DNA from: DASZHJ01 sp035581425
GTDB lineage: Bacteria > Pseudomonadota > Alphaproteobacteria > ATCC43930 > CGMCC-115725
Length of the DNA: 64,000 nucleotides
Assembly: GCA_035581425.1 (NCBI GenBank)
Contig: DATJVP010000159.1
Location: 1 to 64,000, forward strand
Direction: 5' to 3'
Below the pieces are notes generated by a model, which ran no database searches, was not told the origin of the DNA, and saw only the letters and a program-made list of their open reading frames with translations. Below, piece by piece: positions 8,555 through 17,540 of this stretch. The position numbers and the translations under genes are program-made. Positions within the stretch are counted from its first letter, which is position 1. Each line of letters starts with the position of its first letter.

Positions 8555-9112
8555 TCAGTTCGTCGACGTGCTGTTCGCGGCAGCCTCCAGCTCGTGCTGC
8601 ATGCGAAGCCACAACAGGAAGACCTGAACCGCCTTATCGAGGCCAATCGGTAAATCCAGCAGCACCGTGCTGCTGAAGACCGCTTTCTTGGCGACGGTCC
8701 CGAGTTGCGTGTCGCCTTCCGGCGGATAAAGCGCCCAAGCCGTGTTGAACAAGGCGATCCGCCTGTAGCGGTACTCGCGCCCACCATGGCTGAGCGCAAT
8801 GCCCTTGCGGGCGGGGAGCGCGGTCGCCACGGCAGCGCCCGATGCGTCCTTCAACAGGAAGGGATTCGGCAGCGCCTTCTGAGGCGCCTTGCCATGTGCG
8901 AGTGCTACCAGCGCGCGCCAGACCGCGTTCTCCTCCGGGCGCGAGCGCTCGACCTCGTAGCGACGGCCGTCGAGCGCGACATAGCCAATGTAATCTCGCC
9001 GGCTCAGCCCCATCTCGCCGACGGCGATCTCGCCGTCGAATATGTCCAGCGTGAGCGGCGAGCGCAACGTGCTGGTGCGGTTCTTCTTCGACGCCGGTCT
9101 CGCGATCAGCAT
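8555..9112 (-). CDS. Hypothetical protein, 185 residues, inside the queuosine cluster
   Basis: I do not recognise this protein. It is mainly beta in pattern (DIFDGEIAVGEMGLSRRD, GYVALDGRRYEVER, GIALSHGGREYRYRRIALF) and ends in a hydrophobic helix, KAVQVFLLWLRMQHELE. The pattern loosely recalls tubby/LURP-one-like lipid-binding folds, but I cannot support that assignment. The ATG at 9112 is chosen because GAGGGGG precedes it. There is no signal peptide. It sits between queF and queG on the opposite strand, its stop 3 bp from the queF stop, so it is probably an insertion in the que cluster rather than part of the pathway. Confidence 0.6.
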   Translation of the reverse strand: MLIARPASKKNRTSTLRSPLTLDIFDGEIAVGEMGLSRRDYIGYVALDGRRYEVERSRPEENAVWRALVALAHGKAPQKALPNPFLLKDASGAAVATALPARKGIALSHGGREYRYRRIALFNTAWALYPPEGDTQLGTVAKKAVFSSTVLLDLPIGLDKAVQVFLLWLRMQHELEAAANSTSTN

Positions 9113-9155
9113 GATCCCCCCTCGAACTCCGATATAATAAGCTGCCATTCTCGCG

Positions 9156-10316
9156 ATGTCCGGAGCAAGCATGGGCGCCAGCGCAGCGCCGTCTTTGGCC
9201 GTCAAATCCGCGATCCGTGAGCACGCGCTCGCGCTCGGCTTCGACGCCGTGGGCTTTGCTGCGGCCGAGATCGCGCCGCAGGCGCGCGCGGATCTTCGGG
9301 CATACCTTGCGAAGGGTCTGCACGGCGACATGGGCTGGCTTGCCGCGCGCTCTCCAGAGCGCGGCGATCCGAGGACACTGTGGCCGGAAGCCCGCAGCGT
9401 CGTCGTCCTCGGCATGAATTATGGGCCCGAGGAGGACCCGATGGCGCTCCTCGAGGAACGTGAGCGTGGGACGATCTCGGTCTACGCGCGCGGGCGCGAC
9501 TACCACGACATCGTCAAGTCGCGTCTCAAGACGCTCGCGCGCTTCATTGCGGGGAAGTTCGGCACCGAGCTCAAGCTCTTCGTCGATACCGCGCCCGTGA
9601 TGGAGAAGCCGCTCGCGGAGCGGGGCGGCATCGGTTGGCAGGGCAAGCACACCAACCTCGTCTCGCGCGAGCTAGGCTCGTGGCTTTTCCTCGGCGAAAT
9701 CTATCTCCCCCTCGACCTCGAGCCGGATGCCCCTGAGACCGATCACTGCGGCCAATGCGAGCGCTGCCTGACGGCGTGCCCCACCGGCGCTTTCCCCGCA
9801 CCCTATCGGCTCGACGCGCGGCGCTGCATCTCCTACCTAACGATCGAGCACAAGGGACCGATCGCGCCCGAGCTTCGCCCGCTCATGGGCAACCGTATAT
9901 ACGGCTGCGACGACTGTCTCGCGGTCTGCCCCTGGAACAAATTCGCGCGCGCGACGCGGGAGCCGGGGCTCCGCGCGCGCGAGGCACTGAAAGCGCCGGA
10001 ACTCGCGCGGCTCGCCGAGCTCGACGATGCCGCCTTCCGCGCGCTCTTCTCCGGCTCGCCGATCAAGCGCATCGGGCGCAACCGTTTCCTCCGCAACGTC
10101 CTCATCGCGATCGGCAACAGCGGCGAGCCGGAATTGCTCCCGGCGGTGCACTCCCGTCTCGACGACACCTCGCCGCTCGTGCGGGGCGCGGCGGCCTGGG
10201 CCTTTCTCCGCCTCGCTTCTGGGGCCGAGATCGACGCCACCCGCAGGCGGCGCCTCGCCACCGAGCCCGACGCCTCCGTGCGCGCGGAGTGGCGAGCGCC
10301 AGGACCGCACTCCTAG
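9156..10316 (+). CDS. queG: Epoxyqueuosine reductase QueG
   Basis: A 386-residue QueG, the cobalamin and 4Fe-4S enzyme that reduces epoxyqueuosine to queuosine, the last step of the pathway. The two ferredoxin-like clusters are visible: CGQCERCLTACPTGAF, then CDDCLAVCPWNKF. The upstream FVDTAPVMEKPLAERGGIG contains the conserved aspartate and the cobalamin-binding region. The C-terminal third (RNVLIAIGNSGEPELL and following) is a HEAT-like repeat tail, normal in QueG. The start could be the ATG at 9156 or at 9171. It is on the same strand as queA-tgt-queF but separated from them by a minus-strand gene. Confidence 0.94.
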   Translation: MSGASMGASAAPSLAVKSAIREHALALGFDAVGFAAAEIAPQARADLRAYLAKGLHGDMGWLAARSPERGDPRTLWPEARSVVVLGMNYGPEEDPMALLEERERGTISVYARGRDYHDIVKSRLKTLARFIAGKFGTELKLFVDTAPVMEKPLAERGGIGWQGKHTNLVSRELGSWLFLGEIYLPLDLEPDAPETDHCGQCERCLTACPTGAFPAPYRLDARRCISYLTIEHKGPIAPELRPLMGNRIYGCDDCLAVCPWNKFARATREPGLRAREALKAPELARLAELDDAAFRALFSGSPIKRIGRNRFLRNVLIAIGNSGEPELLPAVHSRLDDTSPLVRGAAAWAFLRLASGAEIDATRRRRLATEPDASVRAEWRAPGPHS

Positions 10317-10388
10317 CCGCGTCATAGCCGGGCTTGCAGCGCGCTTCGCTTGTCGGTAAGACAGCTCTGTAGAATTCGGAGATTTCAC

Positions 10389-10853
10389 ATGTCGGAACAG
10401 CAAATAGATTGGCGTACCCACGGCGTGCGGATCGTCAAGGGGAGTGAGCTCGATATCAACACGCCCCAGACCCCCGGGATGAACCGGGCCGCGGCGATCA
10501 CCTACGCGAATGCCGGCGCGCAAAAGCTCTGGGCGGGCACCGTCACCATCCATCCCAACGCCAAGACGGGCGCGCATCATCATGGCGAGGTCGAGAGCGT
10601 GATCTACGTCGTCAAAGGGAAGGCCCGCATGCGCTGGGGCGAGAAACTCGAGTTCGTGGCGGAAGCGGGACCCGGCGACTTTATCTACGTCCCGCCCTAC
10701 GTCCCGCATCAGGAGATCAACGCCAACCCGAGCGAGCCGCTCGAATGCGTGCTGGTGCGCAGCGGCCAGACGCCCGTGGTGGTGAACCTCGACATCGAGC
10801 CGACGGAGAAGCCGGAGGAAGTGCGCTGGATCGATTCGATCCACCGGCACTGA
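10389..10853 (+). CDS. Cupin-domain protein
   Basis: A 154-residue single-domain cupin with both metal-binding motifs: GAHHHGEVESVIYVVKG (two His and Glu) and GDFIYVPPYVPHQEINAN (the distal His). Such proteins bind a divalent metal and act as dioxygenases, isomerases or sensors; the substrate cannot be told from sequence. The ATG at 10389 is chosen because it starts a compact domain; the upstream extension is arginine-rich and unlike the rest. It is followed by a bidirectional terminator, so it is the last gene of its plus-strand unit. Confidence 0.8.
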   Translation: MSEQQIDWRTHGVRIVKGSELDINTPQTPGMNRAAAITYANAGAQKLWAGTVTIHPNAKTGAHHHGEVESVIYVVKGKARMRWGEKLEFVAEAGPGDFIYVPPYVPHQEINANPSEPLECVLVRSGQTPVVVNLDIEPTEKPEEVRWIDSIHRH

Positions 10854-10867
10854 GCTCTGCAAGAAAA

Positions 10868-10892
10868 GAGGCCCGGGTTTTGCCCGGGCCTC
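10868..10892. terminator. Bidirectional intrinsic terminator between convergent genes
   Basis: A perfect 10-bp inverted repeat (GAGGCCCGGG, loop TTTTG, CCCGGGCCTC) lies between the cupin stop and the symporter stop. On the minus strand it is followed by a T-rich run (CTCTTTTCTT), so it should end the symporter transcript. On the plus strand the tail is weak. Confidence 0.88.
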
Positions 10893-10913
10893 AGTCTCGC
10901 GATAGCGCTGGAG

Positions 10914-12281
10914 CTATGGCTGATCCGGAACCAGCGGCGGCGCGCCGCCGACCTCTTCCCAGATCTTCACCTCATGCGTGGGCTCCCTGATGCCAGCGAG
11001 GCTCACGATGACGCCGAGCGCGGCGATACCCATCGGATAGAAGAGACCGCCCAGAGCGATGCCCGTGAACTGCGCGATCGAGGCGCCGGCCAGCGGCACC
11101 AAGCCGCCGAACACGCCGTTGCCGACGTGATAGGGCAGCGACATCGAGGTGTAGCGGATCTTCGCGGGGAAGAGCTCCACCAGGAACGCAGCGATCGGTC
11201 CATAGACCATGGTGACGAGAATCACCATGTAGAAGACCAGGATCGTCAGCATGACCGGGTTGTCTTTGTATGTGCCCAGCCAAGTGAAGACCGGCCAGTA
11301 GGAGATCACGGCCAAGGCGAAGCCGAGCGTCATGATGTTGCGGCGCCCGATCCGGTCGGAGAGGGAGCCGAATACGATGAAGAACGGCGCGCCCGCGGTC
11401 AGCGCGATCATCATGATGATGTAGACGGTGACGTAGTTAATCTTCAGCACCGCCGTCATGTAGAAGAGCGCGTAGAACTGGCCCGTGTACCAGACCACGC
11501 CTTCCGGCGCCGTTGCGCCGAAAAGCGCGAGCAGGATGAGGCCCCAATTCTTGCCGCTGCCGAAGCTGTCCTTAGCCGGATTGCTCGATGCCTTGCCCTG
11601 CTGCTTCAGCGCTGCATAGAGCGGCGATTCCTCGAGCTTCATCCGGATGTAGATCGAGAGTATCACGAGGATGGCCGAGATAAGGAATGGCACGCGCCAG
11701 CCCCAATCGCCGAAGACCTCGTCACCAAAGGCCAACCGGCAGACGAGGATCACGAGCAGCGCAAGCACGATGCCCATGGTGGCGGTGGTCTGGATCCACG
11801 ACGTCCAGAAACCGCGCCGTCCATCGGGTGCATGTTCCGCGATATAGGTAGCGGCGCCGCCATATTCGCCGCCAAGAGCGAGGCCCTGGACCACGCGCAT
11901 GGCCACGAGGAGGACCGGCGCCAGGGTCCCAATGACGTTATAGCCGGGCAGCAGGCCCACGACGAAGGTCGCGGCACCCATCAGCAACAGCGTCAACATG
12001 AACGTGAATTTTCGGCCGATGAGGTCACCGAGATGCCCGAACACGATCGCGCCGAAGGGCCGCACGAGGAATCCAGTCCAGAAGACGGCGAGGCTCAAAA
12101 TGAACGCGATATTGGGATCGAGGGTCGGTGGGAAGAAGTGCCTGCTGAAGAAGAGCGCGAGTACGCCGTAGAGATAGAAATCGTACCATTCGATCAGCGT
12201 CCCCACGGAGGAGGCGCCAATGATGAAAGGCAAATTGAGGGGCCGTTGATACCCGCGTGAAACCTGCGCTGTCGCTGCCAT
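10914..12281 (-). CDS. MFS transporter, metabolite:H+ symporter type
   Basis: A 455-residue, 12-helix major facilitator of the metabolite:H+ symporter family (relatives: ProP, KgtP, ShiA). The N-terminal GTLIEWYDFYLYG is the family signature, and GHLGDLIGRKFTF is the loop 2-3 motif repeated as GSLSDRIGRRNIM in the second half. ALGGEYGGAATYIAE is the conserved helix 5 element. Likely substrates are small organic acids or zwitterions; none can be picked. It is transcribed alone toward the terminator at 10868. The 267 bp upstream separate it from the divergent hydroxylase fusion gene, whose aromatic substrate or product it might carry. Confidence 0.88.
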   Translation of the reverse strand: MAATAQVSRGYQRPLNLPFIIGASSVGTLIEWYDFYLYGVLALFFSRHFFPPTLDPNIAFILSLAVFWTGFLVRPFGAIVFGHLGDLIGRKFTFMLTLLLMGAATFVVGLLPGYNVIGTLAPVLLVAMRVVQGLALGGEYGGAATYIAEHAPDGRRGFWTSWIQTTATMGIVLALLVILVCRLAFGDEVFGDWGWRVPFLISAILVILSIYIRMKLEESPLYAALKQQGKASSNPAKDSFGSGKNWGLILLALFGATAPEGVVWYTGQFYALFYMTAVLKINYVTVYIIMMIALTAGAPFFIVFGSLSDRIGRRNIMTLGFALAVISYWPVFTWLGTYKDNPVMLTILVFYMVILVTMVYGPIAAFLVELFPAKIRYTSMSLPYHVGNGVFGGLVPLAGASIAQFTGIALGGLFYPMGIAALGVIVSLAGIREPTHEVKIWEEVGGAPPLVPDQP

Positions 12282-12548
12282 GGGCGTTTCCCCGTCTGTT
12301 TGTGGTTCGTTTTTCGATTCGGCCCTGCGCTCGCGATGCCGCGCGAGTTAACGGCCGAAACGGCCTTATTTTACTTTTCGTGGATGCTACAGTGCATGTC
12401 CGCGCTGCGCAATCACCCTTACCCCTGAGGCGATTACTCCCGAGGGATGCGCCCTTGGTGCGGGCGTGGCGGGTAAGTCATTGGCGCCGCGTTATTTTGG
12501 GCCTAAAGTAATTTTGGGCGCGGCACGCGAGACCGGACTCCCGACGGC

Positions 12549-14804
12549 ATGAATATCGTCAGCATCGGCGGCGGGCCAGCGGGGCTCTATTTCAGCATCG
12601 TACTGAAGCGCCGTGATCCGCGGCACCGCATTCGCGTGATAGAGCGGAACGGCGCCGACGACACCTTTGGCTGGGGTGTCGTGTTCTCGGACGAGACGCT
12701 CGGGAACCTTGCCGCGGCCGACCCCGAGAGCTACGCCGAGATCGCCGCGAGCTTTACGCATTGGGACGCGATCGACGTCCGCTACCGCGGCCGCACCCTC
12801 ACCTCGCGGGGCCATGGTTTCTCGGGCCTCGCGCGGCGCCGCCTGCTCCATATCCTGCAGGAGCGTGCGTTGGCCCTTGGCGTCGAGCTCGAGTTCCGCC
12901 GCGAGGTCGTGGAGCCCGGGGAATTCTTCGACGCGGATCTCGTCGTTGCGGCCGACGGCGTCAACAGCCAGACGCGGCAAAAACTTGCGGAACATTTCGA
13001 CCCGGAGCTCGACGTCCGCCCCAACAAATTCATCTGGCTCGGCACCACGCGCCGCTTCGATGCCTTCACCTTTTCCTTCAAGGAGGACGCGCGCGGGCTT
13101 TGGCGCGTCCACGCCTACCGGTTCGACGACACACACTCGACCTTCATCGTCGAGACGACCGAGCGCGCCTGGCGCCGCGCGGGCCTTGACAAGGCGAATG
13201 AAGACCAGAGCCTACGCTTCCTGGAGACGCATTTCTCCGAGGAGCTCGAGGGTCATCCGCTCCTCAAGAACCGCGCGATCTGGCGGAGCTTCCCCACCGT
13301 ACGCAACAAGCGCTGGTCGCACGGGAAAGTCGTGCTGCTCGGGGATGCCGCACACACCGCGCATTTCTCCGTGGGCTCCGGGACGAAGCTCGCGATGGAG
13401 GATGCGATCGCACTCGCGGACGCCCTGCAGCGCGAGCGCGAGGTGCCGGAGGCGCTCAAGGCCTATGAGGCCGAGCGCCGGCCGCAGGTCGAGAGCCTGC
13501 AGCGCGCCGCGCAAGCGAGCCTCGAATGGTTCGAGAGCACGGAGCGCTACCACAGCCGCCTCGAGCCCATCGAGTTCGCGGCAAGCCTGCTCACGCGCTC
13601 GCTCCGCATCACGCACGAGAGCCTGCGGCTCCGCGATCCCGCCTTCGTCGAGCGCATCGACCGATGGTTCGCGCGCAAGGCGGCCAATCAGAGTGGCGTC
13701 AACATCCCGGCGGAGCCCCTGCCGCCGCCGATGTTCACGCCGTTCCGGCTCCGCGACATGCTGCTGGAGAACCGCGTCGTGGTCTCGCCGATGTGCCAGT
13801 ACTCGGCCGAGGAGGGGCTCATCGGTGATTGGCATCTCGTCCATCTCGGGAGTCGCGCCTTGGGCGGCGCGGGTCTCGTCGTCGCGGAGATGACCGACGT
13901 CTCCCGCGACGGCCGCATCAGCCCCGGCTGCGCTGGCCTTTATGAGCCCGCGCATGCCGAGGCCTGGTCGCGTATCGTCCGCTTCGTCCACGAGAACTCC
14001 CGCGCCAAGATCGCGATCCAGCTCGCCCATGCCGGGCGCAAGGGCTCAACGAAGCGGCTCTGGGAAGGGATGGACGAGCCGCTCCCCTCCGGCAATTGGC
14101 CGCTGATCTCCGCTTCCGCCATCCCCTACGCGCCCGGAAATCAGATGCCGAAGGCGATGGACCGCGCGGACATGGATCGTGTGCGCGACGATTTCATGCG
14201 CGCGGCGGGGCTCGCGGCGAGCGCAGGCTTCGACATGATCGAGCTGCATTTCGCGCACGGCTATCTCCTCGCGAGCTTCCTTTCGCCGCTCACCAACCGT
14301 CGCGAGGACGAGTACGGCGGGAGCCTCGAGTGCCGGATGCGCTTTCCGCTGGAGGTCTTCGACGCCGTCCGCGCGGTGTGGCCTGCGGAGAAGCCCATGA
14401 GCGTCCGGATCTCCGGAACGGACTGGGTCCGCGGCGGCTTCGACGGACCCGATGCGGTAGCGGTCGCGCGCGCGCTCAAGCGCCGCGGCTGCGACATCGT
14501 CGATGTCTCCGCGGGCCAGACCGTTCCGGAGCAGCAGCCGCAATACGGGCGCTTGTTCCAGACGCCCTTCAGCGATCGCGTGCGCCACGAGGCGCAGATG
14601 CCGACCATGACGGTCGGGAACATCTCGACCTATGCTGACGTGAACAGCATCCTCGTCGCCGGGCGCGCCGATCTCTGCGTCCTCGCGCGCACGCACCTCT
14701 ACGATCCCTATTGGACGCGCCACGCGGCGCAGGCGCAGGGATACCCCCTTCCCTGGCCCGACCAATACGCTTCCCTTGCGCGCTACCGGCCGCGCTCGCC
14801 CTGA
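12549..14804 (+). CDS. Bifunctional salicylyl-CoA 5-hydroxylase / old-yellow-enzyme oxidoreductase fusion
   Basis: A 751-residue two-enzyme fusion. Residues 1 to ~385 form a class A FAD monooxygenase: GGGPAGLYFSIVLKRR binds FAD, TFGWGVVFSDETL matches salicylyl-CoA 5-hydroxylase, and LGDAAHTAHFSVGSGTKLAM is the GD motif. Residues ~390-751 form an FMN-dependent NADH:flavin oxidoreductase: VVSPMCQYSA, QLAHAGRKGS, HFAHGYLLASFLSPLTN and EYGGSLECRMRF. The same fusion is known in alphaproteobacteria; by family knowledge it belongs to CoA-linked aromatic degradation through gentisyl-CoA-like intermediates. No CoA ligase is adjacent. The 267 bp upstream contain the sequence motifs described in the findings. 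Confidence 0.88.
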   Translation: MNIVSIGGGPAGLYFSIVLKRRDPRHRIRVIERNGADDTFGWGVVFSDETLGNLAAADPESYAEIAASFTHWDAIDVRYRGRTLTSRGHGFSGLARRRLLHILQERALALGVELEFRREVVEPGEFFDADLVVAADGVNSQTRQKLAEHFDPELDVRPNKFIWLGTTRRFDAFTFSFKEDARGLWRVHAYRFDDTHSTFIVETTERAWRRAGLDKANEDQSLRFLETHFSEELEGHPLLKNRAIWRSFPTVRNKRWSHGKVVLLGDAAHTAHFSVGSGTKLAMEDAIALADALQREREVPEALKAYEAERRPQVESLQRAAQASLEWFESTERYHSRLEPIEFAASLLTRSLRITHESLRLRDPAFVERIDRWFARKAANQSGVNIPAEPLPPPMFTPFRLRDMLLENRVVVSPMCQYSAEEGLIGDWHLVHLGSRALGGAGLVVAEMTDVSRDGRISPGCAGLYEPAHAEAWSRIVRFVHENSRAKIAIQLAHAGRKGSTKRLWEGMDEPLPSGNWPLISASAIPYAPGNQMPKAMDRADMDRVRDDFMRAAGLAASAGFDMIELHFAHGYLLASFLSPLTNRREDEYGGSLECRMRFPLEVFDAVRAVWPAEKPMSVRISGTDWVRGGFDGPDAVAVARALKRRGCDIVDVSAGQTVPEQQPQYGRLFQTPFSDRVRHEAQMPTMTVGNISTYADVNSILVAGRADLCVLARTHLYDPYWTRHAAQAQGYPLPWPDQYASLARYRPRSP

Positions 14805-14967
14805 AGGCAATCGCCGAACTCCGAGAAGCGAAATATTACGGCGCGGTGGCAGAACTCCTGCAGTGCTCGCCTATTGCGGGGGTGTAGATATTTAGGGTTG
14901 ATTTATTCACCACCTTAGAGTCTTCTTACCCCTGAATGAGTGTGTGCCTCCCAATGGGGTCATGCCG

Positions 14968-14992
14968 CGAAGAGAGGATGGCTCTCTCTTCG
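14968..14992 (+). promoter_or_regulatory. Perfect 9-bp hairpin in the tpsB leader
   Basis: CGAAGAGAG and CTCTCTTCG flank a 7-nt loop, 41 bp before the preferred GTG start of tpsB. There is no T-run, so it does not look like a terminator. It could be a leader structure controlling translation or mRNA stability. If the earlier GTG at 14940 were used it would be coding instead. Confidence 0.5.
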
Positions 14993-15032
14993 AGGGGGCA
15001 GGCGGCATGCTCGGGTTGGGAAGGTGGACTCC

Positions 15033-16790
15033 GTGGTCACGGCAGCGGACGGTCTTCGCAGTGGCGTTGCCCAACGGGCCGCACGAGGCGGCATCGCGCT
15101 GGCAGTGCTGGCGTGCTCGGCGCTGGTCGATCCGGCTGTGCTCGGCGCGAGCGGGGCCTGGGCACAGGCAGCACCGCCGCAGCAGCAGCCCGTGCCGCCG
15201 GGCGTGCCGCGACTTTCTACCCGAAACGTCACCGGGCTCGTCTTCCTCGACGATCCCACCAAGGTGCGGCCGGGCGGCTGGCCCGGGGTTGCGGGTATCG
15301 ACACCAGTAAGGCCCCGAGCTTTGCGAGCAGCGGCGCGTTCGAGGATGCGCTGAAATCGTTCCTCGGGCAGCCGATCTCGATCGAGCTCTTTAATCGCGT
15401 GATCGCGGCGACGGTGCTCGCAGCCCGGAACGCGGGCTATCCCGTCGTCGACGTGATCGTGCCTGAGCAGGACGTCGACAACGGCACAGTGCAGGTGCTG
15501 GTGGTGGTGGGGAAGCTCGGCAAAGTCACGGCCGAAGGCAACAAATGGTTCGCGAGCGAGGATCTCACCGGCGGCGTCAGGCTCAAGGCAGGCGATCCCA
15601 TTCGTTCCGACGTGCTGAACGCCGATCTCGCCTGGCTCAACAACAATCCCTTTCGCTCGATCGACAGCGTCTTCGTGCCGGGGCAGCAGCCCGGCACCAC
15701 TGACATCGTGCTGAAGACCACCGACCGTTTCCCGCTGCGCACCTACTTCGGCTACGCGAATGACGGCGTCAAAGCGACGGGCGAGCAGCGCGGCAGCGTG
15801 GGCTTTAGCTGGGGCGATGCCTTCTGGCTGGGGCAACGGCTCGATTACCAGTACTCGCACTCGATCAACAACAACCGCTTCCAGGCGCATACCGGTGCCT
15901 ATGTGGTGCCGCTGCCCTGGCGTCATCTTCTCACCTTGACGGTCTCCTACGACCAGTCGCATGCGCCCGCGAGCGACACGCTCGATACCCGCGGCGAGGG
16001 CTGGCAATTCACGGGGCGCTACACAGTGCCGTTGCCGCGGATCGATCTTCTCGGCGGCGTCACGCACGAATTCTCATTTGGCCTCGAGGACAAGCGCAAC
16101 AACAGCAACCTCGAGTTCGGCGGCACCCAAGTCTTCAACGTCACCCCCGAGGTCTTCCAGATGGTCGCCGACTACAACGCCGGCATGACCGACGATTGGG
16201 GCGTCACCAGCTTCACCGGGGACTTCTATTACTCGCCCGGCCACATCAATCACGGCAATTCCTCCGAGGTGTTCCGGGAGGCGCGGCCCGGCACGGATGC
16301 GAGCTATCGGTATCTTCGCCTCCACGCCGAGCGGCTCGTCTATCTCCCGCTCGACCTCAGTCTTGCCGCGCGCGGCTCCGCGCAATACGCGAACCACAAC
16401 CTGCTCTTCAGCGAGCGCCTCGCGGTCGGCGGCTTCCAATCCGTCCGCGGCTATCCGGAAGCTCATTTCACAGGTGATCTCGGCTACCTCGGCTCGATCG
16501 AGCTGCGCTCGCCGAGCTTCGCCGTCCTGCCGCATTTCGGCTGGGCCAATGCACACGATCAGATGCAGTGGCTCCTCTTCTTCGACTACGGCATCGCCAA
16601 GCCCTACGAGCACGCGAGCGCCTCCGACATCACCTCGGTCGCCGAGAGCGTGGGCTTCGGCATGCGCTACTCGATCAACCCCTACGTCACGACTCGCTTC
16701 GACTACGGCTATCCGCTGCGGCACGACATCACCTCTCCGCCGGCGAGCAGAAACGGCCAAGTGCACTTCGGAGTGGTCGTGGGTTATTGA
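15033..16790 (+). CDS. TpsB-type outer-membrane transporter (ShlB/FhaC/HecB family)
   Basis: An Omp85-superfamily barrel that exports a TpsA partner across the outer membrane. After a long signal region ending near AWA|QA come a proline-rich linker (QQQPVPPGVP), a helix-like stretch, one or two POTRA domains (NAGYPVVDVIVPEQDVDNGTVQ and GKLGKVTAEGNKWF), and a C-terminal 16-strand barrel. SVRGYPE carries the VRGY motif of the loop that enters the pore, and the chain ends in an aromatic residue. The GTG at 15033 is chosen because GGGAAGG lies 8 nt upstream; GTG codons at 15024 and 14940 are alternatives. The only TpsA partner in the window is the giant protein at 20240. Confidence 0.88.
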   Translation: MVTAADGLRSGVAQRAARGGIALAVLACSALVDPAVLGASGAWAQAAPPQQQPVPPGVPRLSTRNVTGLVFLDDPTKVRPGGWPGVAGIDTSKAPSFASSGAFEDALKSFLGQPISIELFNRVIAATVLAARNAGYPVVDVIVPEQDVDNGTVQVLVVVGKLGKVTAEGNKWFASEDLTGGVRLKAGDPIRSDVLNADLAWLNNNPFRSIDSVFVPGQQPGTTDIVLKTTDRFPLRTYFGYANDGVKATGEQRGSVGFSWGDAFWLGQRLDYQYSHSINNNRFQAHTGAYVVPLPWRHLLTLTVSYDQSHAPASDTLDTRGEGWQFTGRYTVPLPRIDLLGGVTHEFSFGLEDKRNNSNLEFGGTQVFNVTPEVFQMVADYNAGMTDDWGVTSFTGDFYYSPGHINHGNSSEVFREARPGTDASYRYLRLHAERLVYLPLDLSLAARGSAQYANHNLLFSERLAVGGFQSVRGYPEAHFTGDLGYLGSIELRSPSFAVLPHFGWANAHDQMQWLLFFDYGIAKPYEHASASDITSVAESVGFGMRYSINPYVTTRFDYGYPLRHDITSPPASRNGQVHFGVVVGY

Positions 16791-16910
16791 GCCGGCGATC
16801 CCGGCAGGCCCCGTGACTCCGGGCATCCGCCGGGAGCGGGAGAGGGTAATGATCTCGGCAAATACTATCAAATACGGTCGGCTTTCGAGCGAATGCCGCC
16901 TATCCGTTTT

Positions 16911-16937
16911 GAACTTTCCGGCCGCTCCCTCGTCTAA
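16911..16937 (+). promoter_or_regulatory. ECF-type promoter before the sigma factor gene
   Basis: GAACTT, then GTCTAA, with 17 nt between GAAC and GTCTAA, as in RpoE-like promoters (GAACTT, TCTAA/TCTGA). Transcription would begin near 16944, leaving about 12 nt before the ATG. An identical GAAC-N17-GTCTAA arrangement occurs at 19678. This suggests that the sigma factor controls its own gene. Confidence 0.65.
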
Positions 16938-16955
16938 TCGGAGTTGGCGGCCGTC

Positions 16956-17537
16956 ATGAAAGTGAAAGATGGCGGCACGGAGCACCGCAACCGGCTGTTG
17001 CGCGACGTGGCCGGCGGGGACAAGGCGGCATTCGAGGAGCTCTATCGGCTCGCGAGCCACAACGTCTTCCGTCACTTGGCCTCGTCGCTTGCGGACAGGG
17101 AAGCGGCGCGGGACTTGACCCACGACACGTTTCTCGAGGTGTGGCGCAAGGCCGCCACCTTCAAAGGCGAGTGCGCAGCGTTGACCTGGATCCTGACGAT
17201 CGCGACCAACAAGCTGCGCGACCATCTGCGCCGCAGCGACGGCCGCCTGATCTTCACCGACGACGAGGCGCGTCTCGACAGCGTGAGCGAGCCGGAATCG
17301 CAGCTCGAGAGCCTCTCGCGCAGCGAGCTGCAGCGCCTCGTGCAAAAGGTCCTACCGCGGCTCTCGGCCGTGCATCGCCAAGTCATCGATCTCACGAGCT
17401 ACCACAACCTCACGGTCTCGGAGATCGCTCGCATCATGGATTGCCCGGAGAACACCGTGAAGACGCGGATGTTCTTTGCGCGACAGCGCCTCAAGGCGCT
17501 CCTTGCAGAGGAGGGCGTGTCGAAGGACACGATCTGA
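16956..17537 (+). CDS. ECF RNA polymerase sigma factor
   Basis: A 193-residue extracytoplasmic-function sigma factor. The sigma-2 region spans roughly residues 20-90 (AAFEELYRLASHNVFRHLAS, then DLTHDTFLEVWRKA for -10 recognition); sigma-4 covers ~125-185, with LPRLSAVHRQVIDLTSYHNL and the helix-turn-helix VSEIARIMDCPENTVKTRMF binding the -35 element. It lies 3 bp before the anti-sigma gene, the usual sigma/anti-sigma pairing, and a matching promoter precedes it. I chose the ATG at 16956 because the TTG at 16944 coincides with the predicted transcript start. Confidence 0.93.
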   Translation: MKVKDGGTEHRNRLLRDVAGGDKAAFEELYRLASHNVFRHLASSLADREAARDLTHDTFLEVWRKAATFKGECAALTWILTIATNKLRDHLRRSDGRLIFTDDEARLDSVSEPESQLESLSRSELQRLVQKVLPRLSAVHRQVIDLTSYHNLTVSEIARIMDCPENTVKTRMFFARQRLKALLAEEGVSKDTI

Positions 17538-17540
17538 ACG

